NCBI GenBank assembly: GCA_018350325.1
Contig: JAEVLN010000020.1
Location: 1,147,796 to 1,211,795 of the forward strand
Reading direction: 5' to 3'
DNA: 64,000 nucleotides
DNA from: Globodera rostochiensis
Lineage: Eukaryota > Nematoda > Chromadorea > Rhabditida > Heteroderidae
Shown: positions 16,591-27,551 of the stretch, piece after piece
Layout: each line of letters opens with the position of its first letter
Numbering within the stretch: position 1 is the stretch's first letter
Made by a program: the position numbers and the translations under genes
The notes under the pieces: generated by a model
The model's input: the letters and a program-made list of their open reading frames with translations, nothing else
Database searches by the model: none
What the model was told of the DNA's origin: nothing

Positions 16591-17424
16591 ATGGCTCACA
16601 CCATTTTGTTGATCCAATCAAGTGCTAAAGTCGACTCGCGGACGTGGCAAGATTTTTGGGGCTTTAAACGTTCATATTTTTTGACTTATTATACCCCTAA
16701 ATTTCATAAAAAAGCCGGCCAACCCCTTAAGGAGTGACTACGAAACTTTGACGGATTGCATGGAGGCCGTGTGCAAAATATATGAAGAGCACCTAAAGAA
16801 GCTGAACCCCGATGTTCCCTGCATACAGTGGGCACTTTTTTTGAAGATTAAGCCGACCCTACCAATTTTATGTATCTTTTAGGTATGACATTTCCGAACT
16901 TTTCAAATTCATTGATCGGTTGGCCGACCTGAGCTGCTTGGTTTTGGACAAGAATGTTTACGTGCCGAAGGTGCCATTTGAATTGGAAACCTTTGGGCTT
17001 TTTTTAAACATTGAAAGGCTTTCACTTACGAATCATTAATAAGTAAGGAAATATCCCCGATCTGATTTAAGGGCAGAAAGTTTAAAGGAATAACAAAACA
17101 AAAAAAGGGGGGGGGAAATCGTTTGGCGGCGTCGACAGTTTTTGCAAAAAAACACGCAAATTTGCTTGTTTTTGCCGTTAGCGGTGCTGCCATTTTTGAG
17201 CTGCGTTTTTTGGGTGGTCGCTTTGAATTTGCTTACATTCGTTTTCCCTTCCTAAAATGGCCTAACATTTTAATAATTAAAATTTTGTGTTCGGTTTTAT
17301 GGGCCTCGATGAAATGCTTCGCTTTTTGCAAGACTTTCTCACCTTTTAGGGCAAGGACTTCATCAAAGAACAAATCTTTATTTTACTTCGTGGCCAAGCA
17401 GCGTCAAATGAAGCGAAGAAGTGA
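16591..17424 (+). CDS. erh-1: Enhancer of rudimentary homolog (ERH)
   Basis: Small, highly conserved nuclear protein of about 104 residues that acts as an adaptor in RNA processing and transcription. Exons: 16591-16646, 16732-16827, 16883-16970, 17350-17424 (TGA 17422-17424). The start MAHTILLIQ is the canonical ERH N-terminus. SDYETLTDCMEAVCKIYEEH, YDISELFKFIDRLADLSCLV and GKDFIKEQIFILLRGQA follow the family order, and the length equals that of the human protein. The first intron, 16647-16731, has a GC donor (GTG|GCAAGA), required by the conserved SRTW|SDYE join. The third intron, about 380 bp, contains a run of G and a stretch open in another frame. It is divergent from the SKI2 gene. Confidence 0.95.
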
Positions 17425-18425
17425 AAAAAACAATTCAATTTTCCGATCAAATTCCATATTTTTGTTTTGATTTTTTGATGGATGAAATTTAAATATGCGT
17501 CTTACACCGGTACATAAATGAAAAATGAATTGGTTTTTATTTCGGGGGGGGGGGGGTATTTAATTTTATGATTTTTTTAAAAATTATAATTATTTACATT
17601 TTTACACTAATTGGAATTCTCAGAAAAATTGGCGGAAATTTAATTTGTATTGCCCGGGGGGCAAAGAAACAAAAAATTAATTAGCCGAACGAATGAATTT
17701 TTTTTTGTTTTGCTTAAACATTGCTACACAATAAATTCATTCAAAATTACTAAAGTTTTGCCTAAAGTTACGCAAAAATCCGTTTTTTTTTTTGTTGTTG
17801 CTGTAATTTAAGTGCTTTTCGTGTGAAAATAAATTGCTTTTTAATTTAACTTTTTGCTTAACCAAAGAACAAAAGAATAATAAAATCCGTGCGAATAATT
17901 TATAGGCTTTTTAATTAGCGTTTTGTACAAATTTACGGCCTCGTGAAATTTGAGGTAAATTCAATGCCTTTGGGTAAAATTATTAAAATATTTCCATTCT
18001 GAAGGTTTTAATTGACAATTAAATGTTTGTTCAATTCACGCGGGCGTCCGACATTCATTTTAGGCCAATTTAAAGAACAATTTAAATGATTTTTAATAAA
18101 CATTTTATTTAACCCTTTCATTAAAAGATCACTCCGAGGGTAAAATGTCCGCAGGCCAAATTGAATTCTGGCCCGAAGGTCGAATGTTTTCAACCAAACC
18201 GATTTGGTCGAACGAAAATAATGCAAATGAAATCTCTCGAAGAAAGGCTATTATTATTTATTATTATTATTATTATTAAACTGCTTCTTGCGAATGGACA
18301 GTTATAACAAATTCGACCCTTCGGACCGGTAGCCGAACTTCCAACCTTTTTTATGGCCTTTGAATTTTAAGAGAATTTTATTTAATAAATTAAAACAGGC
18401 AAAAATTCGTTATCATTCCGCAAAA
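17425..18425. other. AT-rich intergenic region with G run and (TTA)n microsatellite
   Basis: About 1 kb without coding signal. It contains an 11-12-bp G run near 17545 and a TTA microsatellite at about 18249-18278, shortly upstream of the first neuropeptide gene. Confidence 0.6.
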
Positions 18426-18849
18426 ATGAGCCGAAAATTCGAACTTTTCCTCGCTATAACTCTGCTCTTTACGGCTCAACCAAACAAACGGTCATTCGTG
18501 GCATTGGCAGAGCTTCAAAATGTGAGAGATTATTCTGACAGAATTATTATGACAAAATATGGCCAATTATGGCCACATAACATTTATGTAAATTTTGTTT
18601 TGGCCTAGCACGATCGCAAGGCTCAAATTCGGACTTTGCCATCGGTCGGTCTCCAAATGGACCGGAATGTGTTCCAACTCGGTTTCGGGAAGCGCAAGCA
18701 GCAACAGAACGTTCAGCAGCCGATGGCGGCGCTTCTTTTGGATCGAAACGTTTTTCGGATGAGCTTCGGGAAACGAGAATTTGTTGGAAATAAAAACGAA
18801 ATGTTTTTATATATTTTTTTGGTTACAGAATGCCTTCCCATTGCTGTAA
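18426..18849 (+). CDS. nlp-1-like neuropeptide precursor A
   Basis: Secreted preprohormone. Exons 18426-18521, 18609-18782 and 18829-18849 are all phase 0. Exon 1 encodes a hydrophobic signal sequence (FELFLAITLLFTA). Exon 2 carries two amidated peptides released at KR sites: one ending MDRNVFQLGFG-KR and one ending LLDRNVFRMSFG-KR. The FRMSFG ending is the signature of C. elegans NLP-1 peptides. The last intron is only 46 bp. I chose it because the final exon then begins with the same Asn-Ala codons as the last exons of the two paralogues nearby; here it stops after six codons (NAFPLL), so the third peptide is missing. Without that splice the frame continues to 18860. The first peptide has drifted from RMSFG to QLGFG. 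Confidence 0.8.
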
Positions 18850-19160
18850 CAAACCCTTAAAAGCCAAACAAAATGGTTTTACGTGCGACGATGGCCAAAT
18901 TTGAATCGATTATTTTATTTATTCAGCGATCTGTGCAATTTATTTAATTTTTTAAATGTAGATTATTGAATTTTTTGGCACAAAAAAGGTTCTAAATGCC
19001 AATTTACAAAGTCATTTAATCACTCAGAAAGCTAATGAAAGGAAAAGCCATCATCCGATTGATTATGCGCGAATTGACCGTCCGCAAATACAACCAAGCG
19101 GCCGGCGGGCCGGCATAATTAATATTAGTTCAAAGATAATTCCGATTGATCGGTGAGTGA

Positions 19161-21320
19161 TCAGCGACCGAAGCCGATGTTGTACAAGTTCCGGTCCAGC
19201 CGTTTGCTGAACAGACTGGCCTTCCATCGGGACGCCCATGGCGTGCGACCGACGCCGCCGGAGGGAAAGACTTTATGCCGGGGCTGCTGCTTCTGCTGCT
19301 CCATGGTCGTTTCGGCTTCCGACATGTCGTACATCAGCGGAATGGCGATGTTGGCATTCTAAAAATAGCATTTTTTGGTTTTTGCCATTGTCTCTCCGTT
19401 TTTTTTGAGTTCGTTCGCACCTTTTGGAATTCGATCATTAAGTTAGTTTCTGATTTTTTATTTTATTGCATTTGTCATCTGCTACTCTATGAACGTCTTG
19501 GACTCTCCCAAAACTCTATGAACGTCTTGGACTCCCCCAAAACTCTATGAACGTCTTGGACTCCCCCAAAACTCTATGAACGTCTTGGACTCCCCCAAAC
19601 TCTATGAACGTCTTGGACTCCCCCAAAACTCTATGAACGTCTTGGACTCCCCCAAAACTCTATGAACGTCTTGGACTCCCCCAAAACTCTATGAACGTCT
19701 TGGACTCACCCAAAACTCTATGAACGTCTTGGACTCCCCCAAAACTCTATGAACGTCTTGGACTCCCCCAAACTCTATGAACGTCTTGGACTCCCCCAAA
19801 ACTCTATGAACGTCTTGGACTCCCCCAAAACTCTATGAACGTCTTGGACTCCCCCAAAACTCTATGAACGTCTTGGACTCCCCCAAAACTCTATGAACGT
19901 CTTGGACTCCCCCAAAACTCTATGAACGTCTTGGACTCCCCCAAAACTCTATGAACGTCTTGGACTCACCCAAAACTCTATGAACGTCTTGGACTCCCCC
20001 AAAACTCTATGAACGTCTTGGACTCCCCCAAAACTCTATGAACGTCTTGGACTCCCTCAAAACTCTATGAACGTCTTGGACTCCCCCAAAACTCTATGAA
20101 CGTCTTGGACTCCCCCAAAACTCTATGAACGTCTTGGACTCCCCCAAAACTCTATGAACGTCTTGGACTCCCCCAAAACTCTATGAACGTCTTGGACTCC
20201 CCCAAAACTCTATGAACGTCTTGGACTCCCCCAAAACTCTATGAACGTCTTGGACTCCCCCAAAACTCTATGAACGTCTTGGACTCCCCCAAAACTCTAT
20301 GAACGTCTTGGACTCCCCCAAAACTCTATGAACGTCTTGGACTCCCCCAAAACTCTATGAACGTCTTGGACTCCCCCAAAACTCTATGAACGTCTTGGAC
20401 TCCCCCAAAACTCTATGAACGTCTTGGACTCCCCCAAAACTCTATGAACGTCTTGGACTCCCCCAAAACTCTATGAACGTCTTGGACTCCCCCAAACTCT
20501 ATGAACGTCTTGGACTCCCCCAAAACTCTATGAACGTCTTGGACTCCCCCAAAACTCTATGAACGTCTTGGACTCCCCCAAAACTCTATGAACGTCTTGG
20601 ACTCCCCCAAAACTCTATGAACGTCTTGGACTCCCCCAAAACTCTATGAACGTCTTGGACTCCCCCAAAACTCTATGAACGTCTTGGACTCCCCCAAAAC
20701 TCTATGAACGTCTTGGACTCCCCCAAAACTCTATGAACGTCTTGGACTCCCTCAAAACTCTATGAACGTCTTGGACTCCCCCAAAACTCTATGAACGTCT
20801 TGGACTCCCCCAAAACTCTATGAACGTCTTGGACTCCCCCAAAACTCTGAACGTCTTGGACTCCCCCAAAACTCTATGAACGTCTTGGACTCCCCCAAAA
20901 CTCTATGAACGTCTTGGACTCCCCCAAAACTCTATGAACGTCTTGGACTCACCCAAAACTCTATGAACGTCTTGGACTCCCCCAAAACTCTATGAACGTC
21001 TTGGACTCCCCCAAAACTCTATGAACGTCTTGGACTCCCTCAAAACTCTATGAACGTCTTGGACTCCCCCAAAACTCTATGAACGTCTTGGACTCCCCCA
21101 AAACTCTATGAACGTCTTGGACTCCCCCAAAACTCACATTCAATTCGGCGCTGTCCGATTCGGCGGCGGCTGCCGGCGAACGCTTGCCGAAGCTCATCCG
21201 GAAAGCGCTCCGGTCCAATTGCAATCCGCCGGTTGGGGCTGCGCGAATTTCGTTTAAAGTGATCAGCCGAAGGATTAGAAGGGAAAATAAAATGACGGCA
21301 AAATAGTGGAAAGAGGCCAT
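19161..21320 (-). CDS. nlp-1-like neuropeptide precursor B
   Basis: Two-exon preprohormone: 21138-21320 and 19161-19358, joined in phase 0. Exon 1 begins MASFHYFAVILFSLLIL (signal peptide) and encodes a peptide ending GLQLDRSAFRMSFG before KR, again an NLP-1-type ending. Exon 2 encodes a 65-residue tail that ends KRLDRNLYNIGFGR and stops (TCA 19161-19163 on +), giving a second candidate amidated peptide at the extreme C-terminus. The intron, 19359-21137, is almost wholly a 29-bp tandem array, and its GTGAGT donor lies at the edge of the array. An ATG-less upstream extension (TTG) is ignored. It is paralogous to precursor C, sharing the last-exon start and the LDRNL ending. Confidence 0.82.
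19487..21136. repeat. 29-bp minisatellite filling an intron (about 57 copies)
   Basis: Near-perfect head-to-tail copies of a 29-bp unit (on + roughly TCTATGAACGTCTTGGACTC followed by CCCCAAAAC). Occasional 28-bp copies have lost one A, and a few copies carry CTCACCC or CTCCCTC variants. It lies within the intron of precursor B, starting directly at the splice donor. Copies are homogeneous, implying recent expansion or ongoing homogenisation. Because 29 is not a multiple of 3, short ORFs in it rotate frame and are not genes. Confidence 0.97.
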
Positions 21321-23380
21321 TTCCGTAGTCAAATTGCTGAAAACAGAAGTTCAACATTTGCACCCCAAACCCCCAATTCAAATTTCGGGGGGTTTTTCAG
21401 TTGAAAAACTCTGAACTCCTTAAGCCCGCTAGGGTCGCAACCCTAAATCTAACAATAATTTTTAGAACTTCTGCTAATGGAAGCGGATTGGCTCGAATAA
21501 CAATGAATGCCAAGCAATTAATTAAGGATTAATTCCCTCGGGGGTATGGTAATGAAAAATCGCCGCGGGCATAATAATGACGAGGGCAATTGTTTGTGTG
21601 GCCCCGAGGGCAAATTATAGCCAATCCAATTGTTTGGCACCGATTAATTCTGCTTCTGGCCAATGGGTAATCAAACAGACTGGAATTAATGGGAATTGTG
21701 AGAACAAACAGATTGAATGGACTGAGCCCCCCCCCCCCCCCCCCCGGGGGACAAAATGGCACGAAAGTGAGAATGATGGCACAAGATTCCTTTCCTTTCC
21801 TCCATTGGCGGGAGTGAGGCAATAAATCCCCCGAAGGTTTATCGGCCAGCGGAAATAAATCCCCAGAGGGCTTATCGGCTGAACGAGAAAAATGCATTGC
21901 GCCGAAGGGCGTGTGGGTGAGAAACGCTTTTAATAAGGCGGCATTAGCCAAAACAAATTTTGTTGAAAATTTGTATTGGCAACCAAACAAAATGCCTTAA
22001 GATTTCAATTTTTGACGAACGAATGAATAATAAATTTCTGACTTTCGATTCTCCAAAACGGGCGGGGCGTCCCATTGCCAAAAGCCCCATCACTCACTCT
22101 CGATTCCCGAGATGCCATTCACTCCCGGAAGAATGTTGCCAAAGAGATAAATCTCTTTTGTGCCTCGAGGGCACAAAGAATTGCCACCGGAGGGAAACGT
22201 GCCATTGTTTTAAGGTCATTTCTCAGAATTTTTCAAAGAGCAAAGAGAGACAATTGGCATCGGAAACTAATAAATTTGGGAGAACAAAAACGGCATAATG
22301 CCGTCAAAATTCGTATCCGAAAATTTGTCACTGCGGGCAATACTTTTATTGAATTTTTTGAAAATTGAGAATTATTGGCGGAAGCATCGGATCTTTGTTA
22401 AAAAGTTCTTTTTAAATTGAGTTACAATTAAATTAATTTGAGAATTTAATTTTGATCGTAATTTATGTCCGGAGGGCATAAAAAATTGTTTCAGTTAAGC
22501 AAAAAGTGCTTAATTAGGGACAACAATTTGTGTTTACGTCAGCTCAACAGACGGTCATTTTACATTCATTTCGGAGGGATTGAATTTCAGAAAATTGCAA
22601 ATTTTGTCTTATAGGGCAAAATCTTTAAGTAATTTTTTAATTGTACGATTTTTTTTTGCATAAAAAACAAATAAATGCAAGCAATTTAACAATTATAATT
22701 AAATTATCAAAAATGAAAACATTTTTTTGTTCTTTTTTTGAATGACGGCAATTTAAAAGTGCCGAAATGGCGAGGCACAGAAAGTTAAGAGAGGTAATAA
22801 CATTTCGCCATTTGCAGTCGAATTAATCGCAATTTTATGCAAAATTTTAATTTATTCATAAAATTGTGAAAATAAAAAAATAAGCAAATGCAAATTAACT
22901 TTAATGGACGGCGAAAAATCTTTGGAGGGCACAGAAACGTTTAAATTCCCCGAATTTATTTAACAAAATAAAGAAAATTCTTTTCAAAATTCGACCTTTA
23001 AATAAACTTAGCAAATCCGGCAACAAAATGTCCAATTTTTGGCACAAAAATGAAAGCCCTAAAATAAACTCAATTCTTTGGACGGCTTATATCGTCGAGA
23101 GTCTCGAGACCGTTATGAAGCATCGCTTCCGAGGCTCCAACATTTTACATATTTCAGGCAACCCCTCAGGCAAAACAAAATTAACGCCGATTCATTCACT
23201 CGTCGCTAAATAAAGAAAAGAAAAGGTCCGCCCACTCAACTCGCTGCCCAATTCATCGCTGATTAGGCGGAAATGTTTTTTTTTGTTTTCTTGGCATTAT
23301 AAGTACACGTACAGTGTGTTCTTAGGCATTTTACCGCCGATGAAATTTATCGTGGCGCTGAAGAAGCCGTGGTTCTTAAA
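21321..23380. other. AT-rich intergenic region upstream of precursor B
   Basis: About 2 kb without a recognisable gene. It has a C run of about 18 bp at 21728-21746 and scattered short ORFs with no family resemblance. It probably contains the promoter of precursor B at its left end. Confidence 0.5.
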
Positions 23381-23387
23381 TAGAATT

Positions 23388-24640
23388 CCCCGGGGGGGCC
23401 CCGCGGAGGGTATCCGGGGGGGGGCCCGCGGGGGGTATCCGGGGGGGGGGGGCCCGCGGGGGGTATCCGGGGGGGGGCCCGCGGGGGGTATCCGGGGGGG
23501 GGGGCCCGCGGGGGGTATCCGGGGGGGGCCCGCGGGGGGTATCCGGGGGGGGGGCCCGCGGGGGGTATCCGGGGGGGGGGGCCCGCGGGGGGTATCCGGG
23601 GGGGGGGTCCGCGGGGGGTATCCGGGGGGGGCCCGCGGAGGGTATCCGGGGGGGGGCCCGCGGGGGGTATCCGGGGGGGGGCCCGCGGGGGGTATCCGGG
23701 GGGGGCCCGCGGGGGGTATCCGGGGGGGGGGGTCCGCGGGGGGTATCCGGGGGGGGGGGGGTCCGCGGGGGGTATCCGGGGGGGGGGGGGTCCGCGGGGG
23801 GTATCCGGGGGGGGGCCCGCGGAGGGTATCCGGGGGGGGCCCGCGGGGGGTATCCGGGGGGGGGGGGCCCGCGGGGGGTATCCGGGGGGGGCCCGCGGGG
23901 GGTATCCGGGGGGGGCCCGCGGGGGGTATCCGGGGGGGGGCCCGCGGGGGGTATCCGGGGGGGCCCGCGGGGGGTATCCGGGGGGGCCCGCGGGGGGTAT
24001 CCGGGGGGGGGGCCCGCGGGGGGTATCCGGGGGGGCCCGCGGGGGGTATCCGGGGGGGGGGGGTCCGCGGGGGTATCCGGGGGGGGGGGGGTCCGCGGGG
24101 GGTATCCGGGGGGGCCCGCGGGGGTATCCGGTGGGGGGGGTCCGCGGGGGGTATCCGGGGGGGGGGGTCCGCGGGGGGTATCCGGGGGGGGGGGTCCGCG
24201 GGGGGTATCCGGGGGGGCCCGCGGAGGTATCCGGAGGGGGGGGGGTCCGCGGGGGGTATCCGGGGGGGGGGCCCGCGGAGGTATCCGGAGGGGGGGGGTC
24301 CGCGGGGGGTATCCGGGGGGGGGGTCCGCGGGGGGTATCCGGGGGGGGGGCCCGCGGAGGGTATCCGGGGGGGGCCCGCGGGGGGTATCCGGGGGGGGGG
24401 GGCCCCGCGGAGGGTATCCGGGGGGGGGCCCGCGGGGGGTATCCGGGGGGGCCCGCGGGGGGTATCCGGGGGGGGGGTCCGCGGGGGGTATCCGGGGGGG
24501 GGGGGGTCCGCGGGGGGTATCCGGGGGGGGGGGGGGGTCCGCGGGGGGTATCCGGGGGGGGGGGGGGGGTCCGCGGGGGGTATCCGGGGGGGGGGGGGGC
24601 CCGCGGGGGTATCCGGGGGGGGGGCCCGCGGGGAATATGC
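23388..24640. repeat. GC-rich minisatellite with G-runs and CCCGCGGG cores
   Basis: About 50 copies of a 23-30-bp unit built from GGTATCC, a variable run of 6-16 G, then CCCGCGG or TCCGCGG. Unit length varies mainly through the G-run. It is open for 424-465 codons on both strands (glycine/arginine-rich on +, proline-rich on -), a compositional artefact. Strong G-quadruplex potential lies on the + strand. Lengths inside the G-runs may be affected by sequencing error. Confidence 0.95.
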
Positions 24641-26551
24641 CGGTGATCACTCGGAGACGGAAACTTGCTTAACTGACTAAGCCATTATAAATATGTTAGT
24701 ATGACAAGGGGTTTCGCGTTCAAAAACTAATTTGAGCATTCCTGACATCGGGAGCCCCATAAAAGTTGTACATTTCTTAACCAATTTTTTGAGGCGCATC
24801 CAAAATAATTATAGGCGTGGCGCTCAGATGGACGCCTGCAGCGCAGTAGCCCGATTGCGGGTCAAAAAGTCAGTCCCACTTAAGAAAACTTTTTTCTTTG
24901 GATCGGGCGCGCTTAGTTCTTGCTGGTAGGAACCCCAGTTGGAATGTTTCCGGCAACTTTGCTCTTGATCACTTTTTGATCAGGTGAAAACTCTGGCCTG
25001 CAGAATTCGGCAAAAATTGCTGGGTCGGAACTCCGATTTTCGTTTTTTGTCACTAACTTTTTTGGGTTTGCCCGTAGCGCTTTGTGATCTTTTGCATTAT
25101 TGTAGAGATTTTCGAGCTGCGTCGAATGGTGTTTAGTTTGTTTGAAAATTTTTTGAAATTTTCGAGCTAGGCCCCCTCGAAGGTTTTTCGGTTTTTTGTG
25201 CCTAACTTTTTTTGGCGTACTTTTCAGGCAAAATAAAAAATACTTTCAAGACCCAACTTTACAAGAGCTATCGATTAGTGTTTATTTTGTCCGAAAATTC
25301 CGAAAAACGCTTTTTCCCAGCTAAGTCCTTGGTGGTGTAGTGGTGAGTGGTGGGGGTGTGGAGGGGTCGGGTGGGGGTTCGGATCCGCTTGAATGAAATC
25401 ATTTTTTCCAACTTTCTATTGATATGTATGGTAGTGGAAATAATTTCTAAAATTCTTTTAAATTATTCCCGAGTTTTTAAAAATATTTTTGTGGGTTGTT
25501 TGGAAATTTTTTGTTATCTCATTTTTTGATCACCAAAATTCGGGAAATAAGTAAAAAAATCATAACTTTTTTTGATGAAGGGCTTTTTGTATCATTTTGG
25601 TGTCATAAAATGCAGAAAAATAAGCGCTATTTTTATGATATTATATTGTTTTGGAAGGTTTAAAATTCAAAAAGTTATGGTCAATTTTCCGAAAAAAATG
25701 AATTTTTTACAAAGAAATTCATAAGAATTTTTTCAAAAAGAGATTTTCAAAAACTTATTAATTACATAAATAGCTAATTTTTTTCTCTATTAGAAAATTT
25801 TTTAGTTGGATTTAATACCTTAATATAGAACCGAGTTATGTCGAAAAAGTGGTTTTGGATTTCCAGACCAAAGGGGGGACCCTTTTGGAAATGTCATTGA
25901 AATAATTTTTATCCCAAATTTGATCCAAAACGCCTTTTTCCACTGAATTTAATATGCTGAACCTGAAATTGAACTCTCTCCGTTTTTTTATGCAAACACC
26001 GAAAAAAAGGGTATCAAAATATGGATAAGAATTGAAAAATATATGCGACTAAATAGTGTGCTTAATTGAGAGATAGTGAGTAGAGATATTAGAAAAAAAC
26101 AGAGATACGCAAAATTCTGCTGTTTTGAGTAGTTTGCAAATTGCAACCCATAGAATTATTGTTTTGGAGTTCTCTTAAGAGGGGGGGGGGACGGCCCATC
26201 TAATACGAATGTTTCGGGATTTGATCGAAGATTTGTTAAATATAAATTGACATTTATTGATTGGGTAAATTAAAGAAAACGGGTAATCGTTACGAATTTC
26301 TGCTAAATAGTTGTGCCCCTGGTCCGATTTTAGGCCAATTTGTGTTGTACCTGGTCTTATTTGCGTCCACTTTTTGTTGAACCAGACTCAAGATTAGTTC
26401 AAAAGCGCACTCCCCGACCCCCGATCAATTCAATTTTTGTGTTGGGGGATGGGAGGAGTTGTAGCTGGCGAGTGAGATGGGAGGGTAGGATGTACTGGCG
26501 TGATTAGGTGTTGTACCTGGCCTGATTCGAGGGTTGTACCTGGCGTGATTG
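24641..26551. other. Intergenic region without recognisable genes
   Basis: About 1.9 kb of AT-rich sequence with G-rich patches (for example about 25321-25380 and 26180-26190). I see no convincing exon, RNA gene or transposon end. Confidence 0.5.
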
Positions 26552-26966
26552 GGGTGGGTTATGTCGTTGCGACGCAATTGTCAGGGGTTACGTCGTTGCG
26601 ACGCAATTTGTCAGGGGTTACGTCGTTGCGACGCAATTTATCAGGGGTTATTTCGTTACGACGCAATTTGTCATGGGTTATTTCGTTGCGACGCAATTTA
26701 TCAGGGGTTATTTCGTTACGACGCAATTTGTCATGGGTTATTTCGTTACGACGCAATTTGTCATGGGTTATTTCGTTACGACGCAATTTGTCATGGGTTA
26801 TTTCGTTGCGACGCAATTTATCAGGGGTTATTTCGTTGCGACGCAATTTGTCATGGGTTATTTCGTTGCGACGCAATTTGTCATGGGTTATTTCGTTGCG
26901 ACGCAATTTGTCAGGGGTTATTTCGTTGCGACGCAATTTGTCAGGGGTTATGTCGTTGCGACGCAA
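26552..26966. repeat. 30-bp minisatellite with palindromic TTGCGACGCAA core (about 14 copies)
   Basis: Tandem copies of a 30-bp unit of the form GGTTATTTCGTTGCGACGCA followed by ATTTGTCAGG. The core TTGCG-A-CGCAA is a near-perfect inverted repeat; some copies read TTACGACGCAA. Variants alternate TCAGGGG/TCATGGG and TTTG/TTTA in patches. A 30-bp period keeps every frame in register, which yields three + ORFs and one - ORF of 136-191 codons; I regard these as artefacts. Confidence 0.95.
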
Positions 26967-26969
26967 CAA

Positions 26970-27205
26970 TCAACAGTTCAAAACTGCCATCCCCGTACCC
27001 CAAACCGTTGTACCTGGTCAATAAACAGTTCAAAACTGCCATCCCCGTACCCCAAACCGTTGTACCTGATCAATCAACTAAAACTGCACACCCCTCACCC
27101 CGAACCGTTGTACCTGGTCAATAAACTGTTCAAAACTGCCATCCCCGTACCCCAAACCGTTGTACCTGATCAATCAACAGTTTAAAACTGCACGCCCCTA
27201 ACCCG
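26970..27205. repeat. 52-bp tandem repeat adjoining the 30-bp array
   Basis: Four to five copies of a unit of about 52 bp: CAATAAACAGTTCAAAACTG, CCATCCCCGTACCCCAAACC, then GTTGTACCTG(G/A)T. The later copies are more diverged and alternate between CAATAAAC and CAATCAAC starts. It abuts the 30-bp array directly. Confidence 0.88.
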
Positions 27206-27551
27206 GAACTAGGTAGCGAAGCTCTACAAGCGCGTTAGCGCTTTAGCAGCACAAAAAAGCGTTGTACAGCACTCCACTAGTTTTAAACGTATTTTCGCAA
27301 CCCGTAAAAGGCTTTTGATGGGACAATTGCAAAGTGCAAAAGTCAATTAGTTTTGTTATAGCTTTTTTAAATTTTTGTTTTTTAACATTTGGCCGCGTTA
27401 ATCGGCGTTTCTGAATATGCCGAATAATTCGACTTTAAATAAAGAATTTTATATTTTGTTGATGCCTTCGACCAATTCTTTAAATTGAGAAAAGAAATGG
27501 AAATGTTGTCAAATCACAACGCAAAAGGTCACATCGCCTCCCCTTTCACTT

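Noticed and set aside
19487..21136. CRISPR-like array
   Set aside because: Units are directly contiguous with no unique spacers, in a eukaryotic intron.
23283..24680. 465-codon Gly/Arg ORF (+) and 424-codon Pro-rich ORF (-)
   Set aside because: Both arise from the GC-rich minisatellite; variable G-runs shift frame between units, and there is no start context, splice context or non-repetitive domain.
26500..27185. Overlapping ORFs of 136-191 codons in several frames
   Set aside because: A stop-free 30-bp unit keeps all frames open; no protein-like sequence lies outside the repeat.
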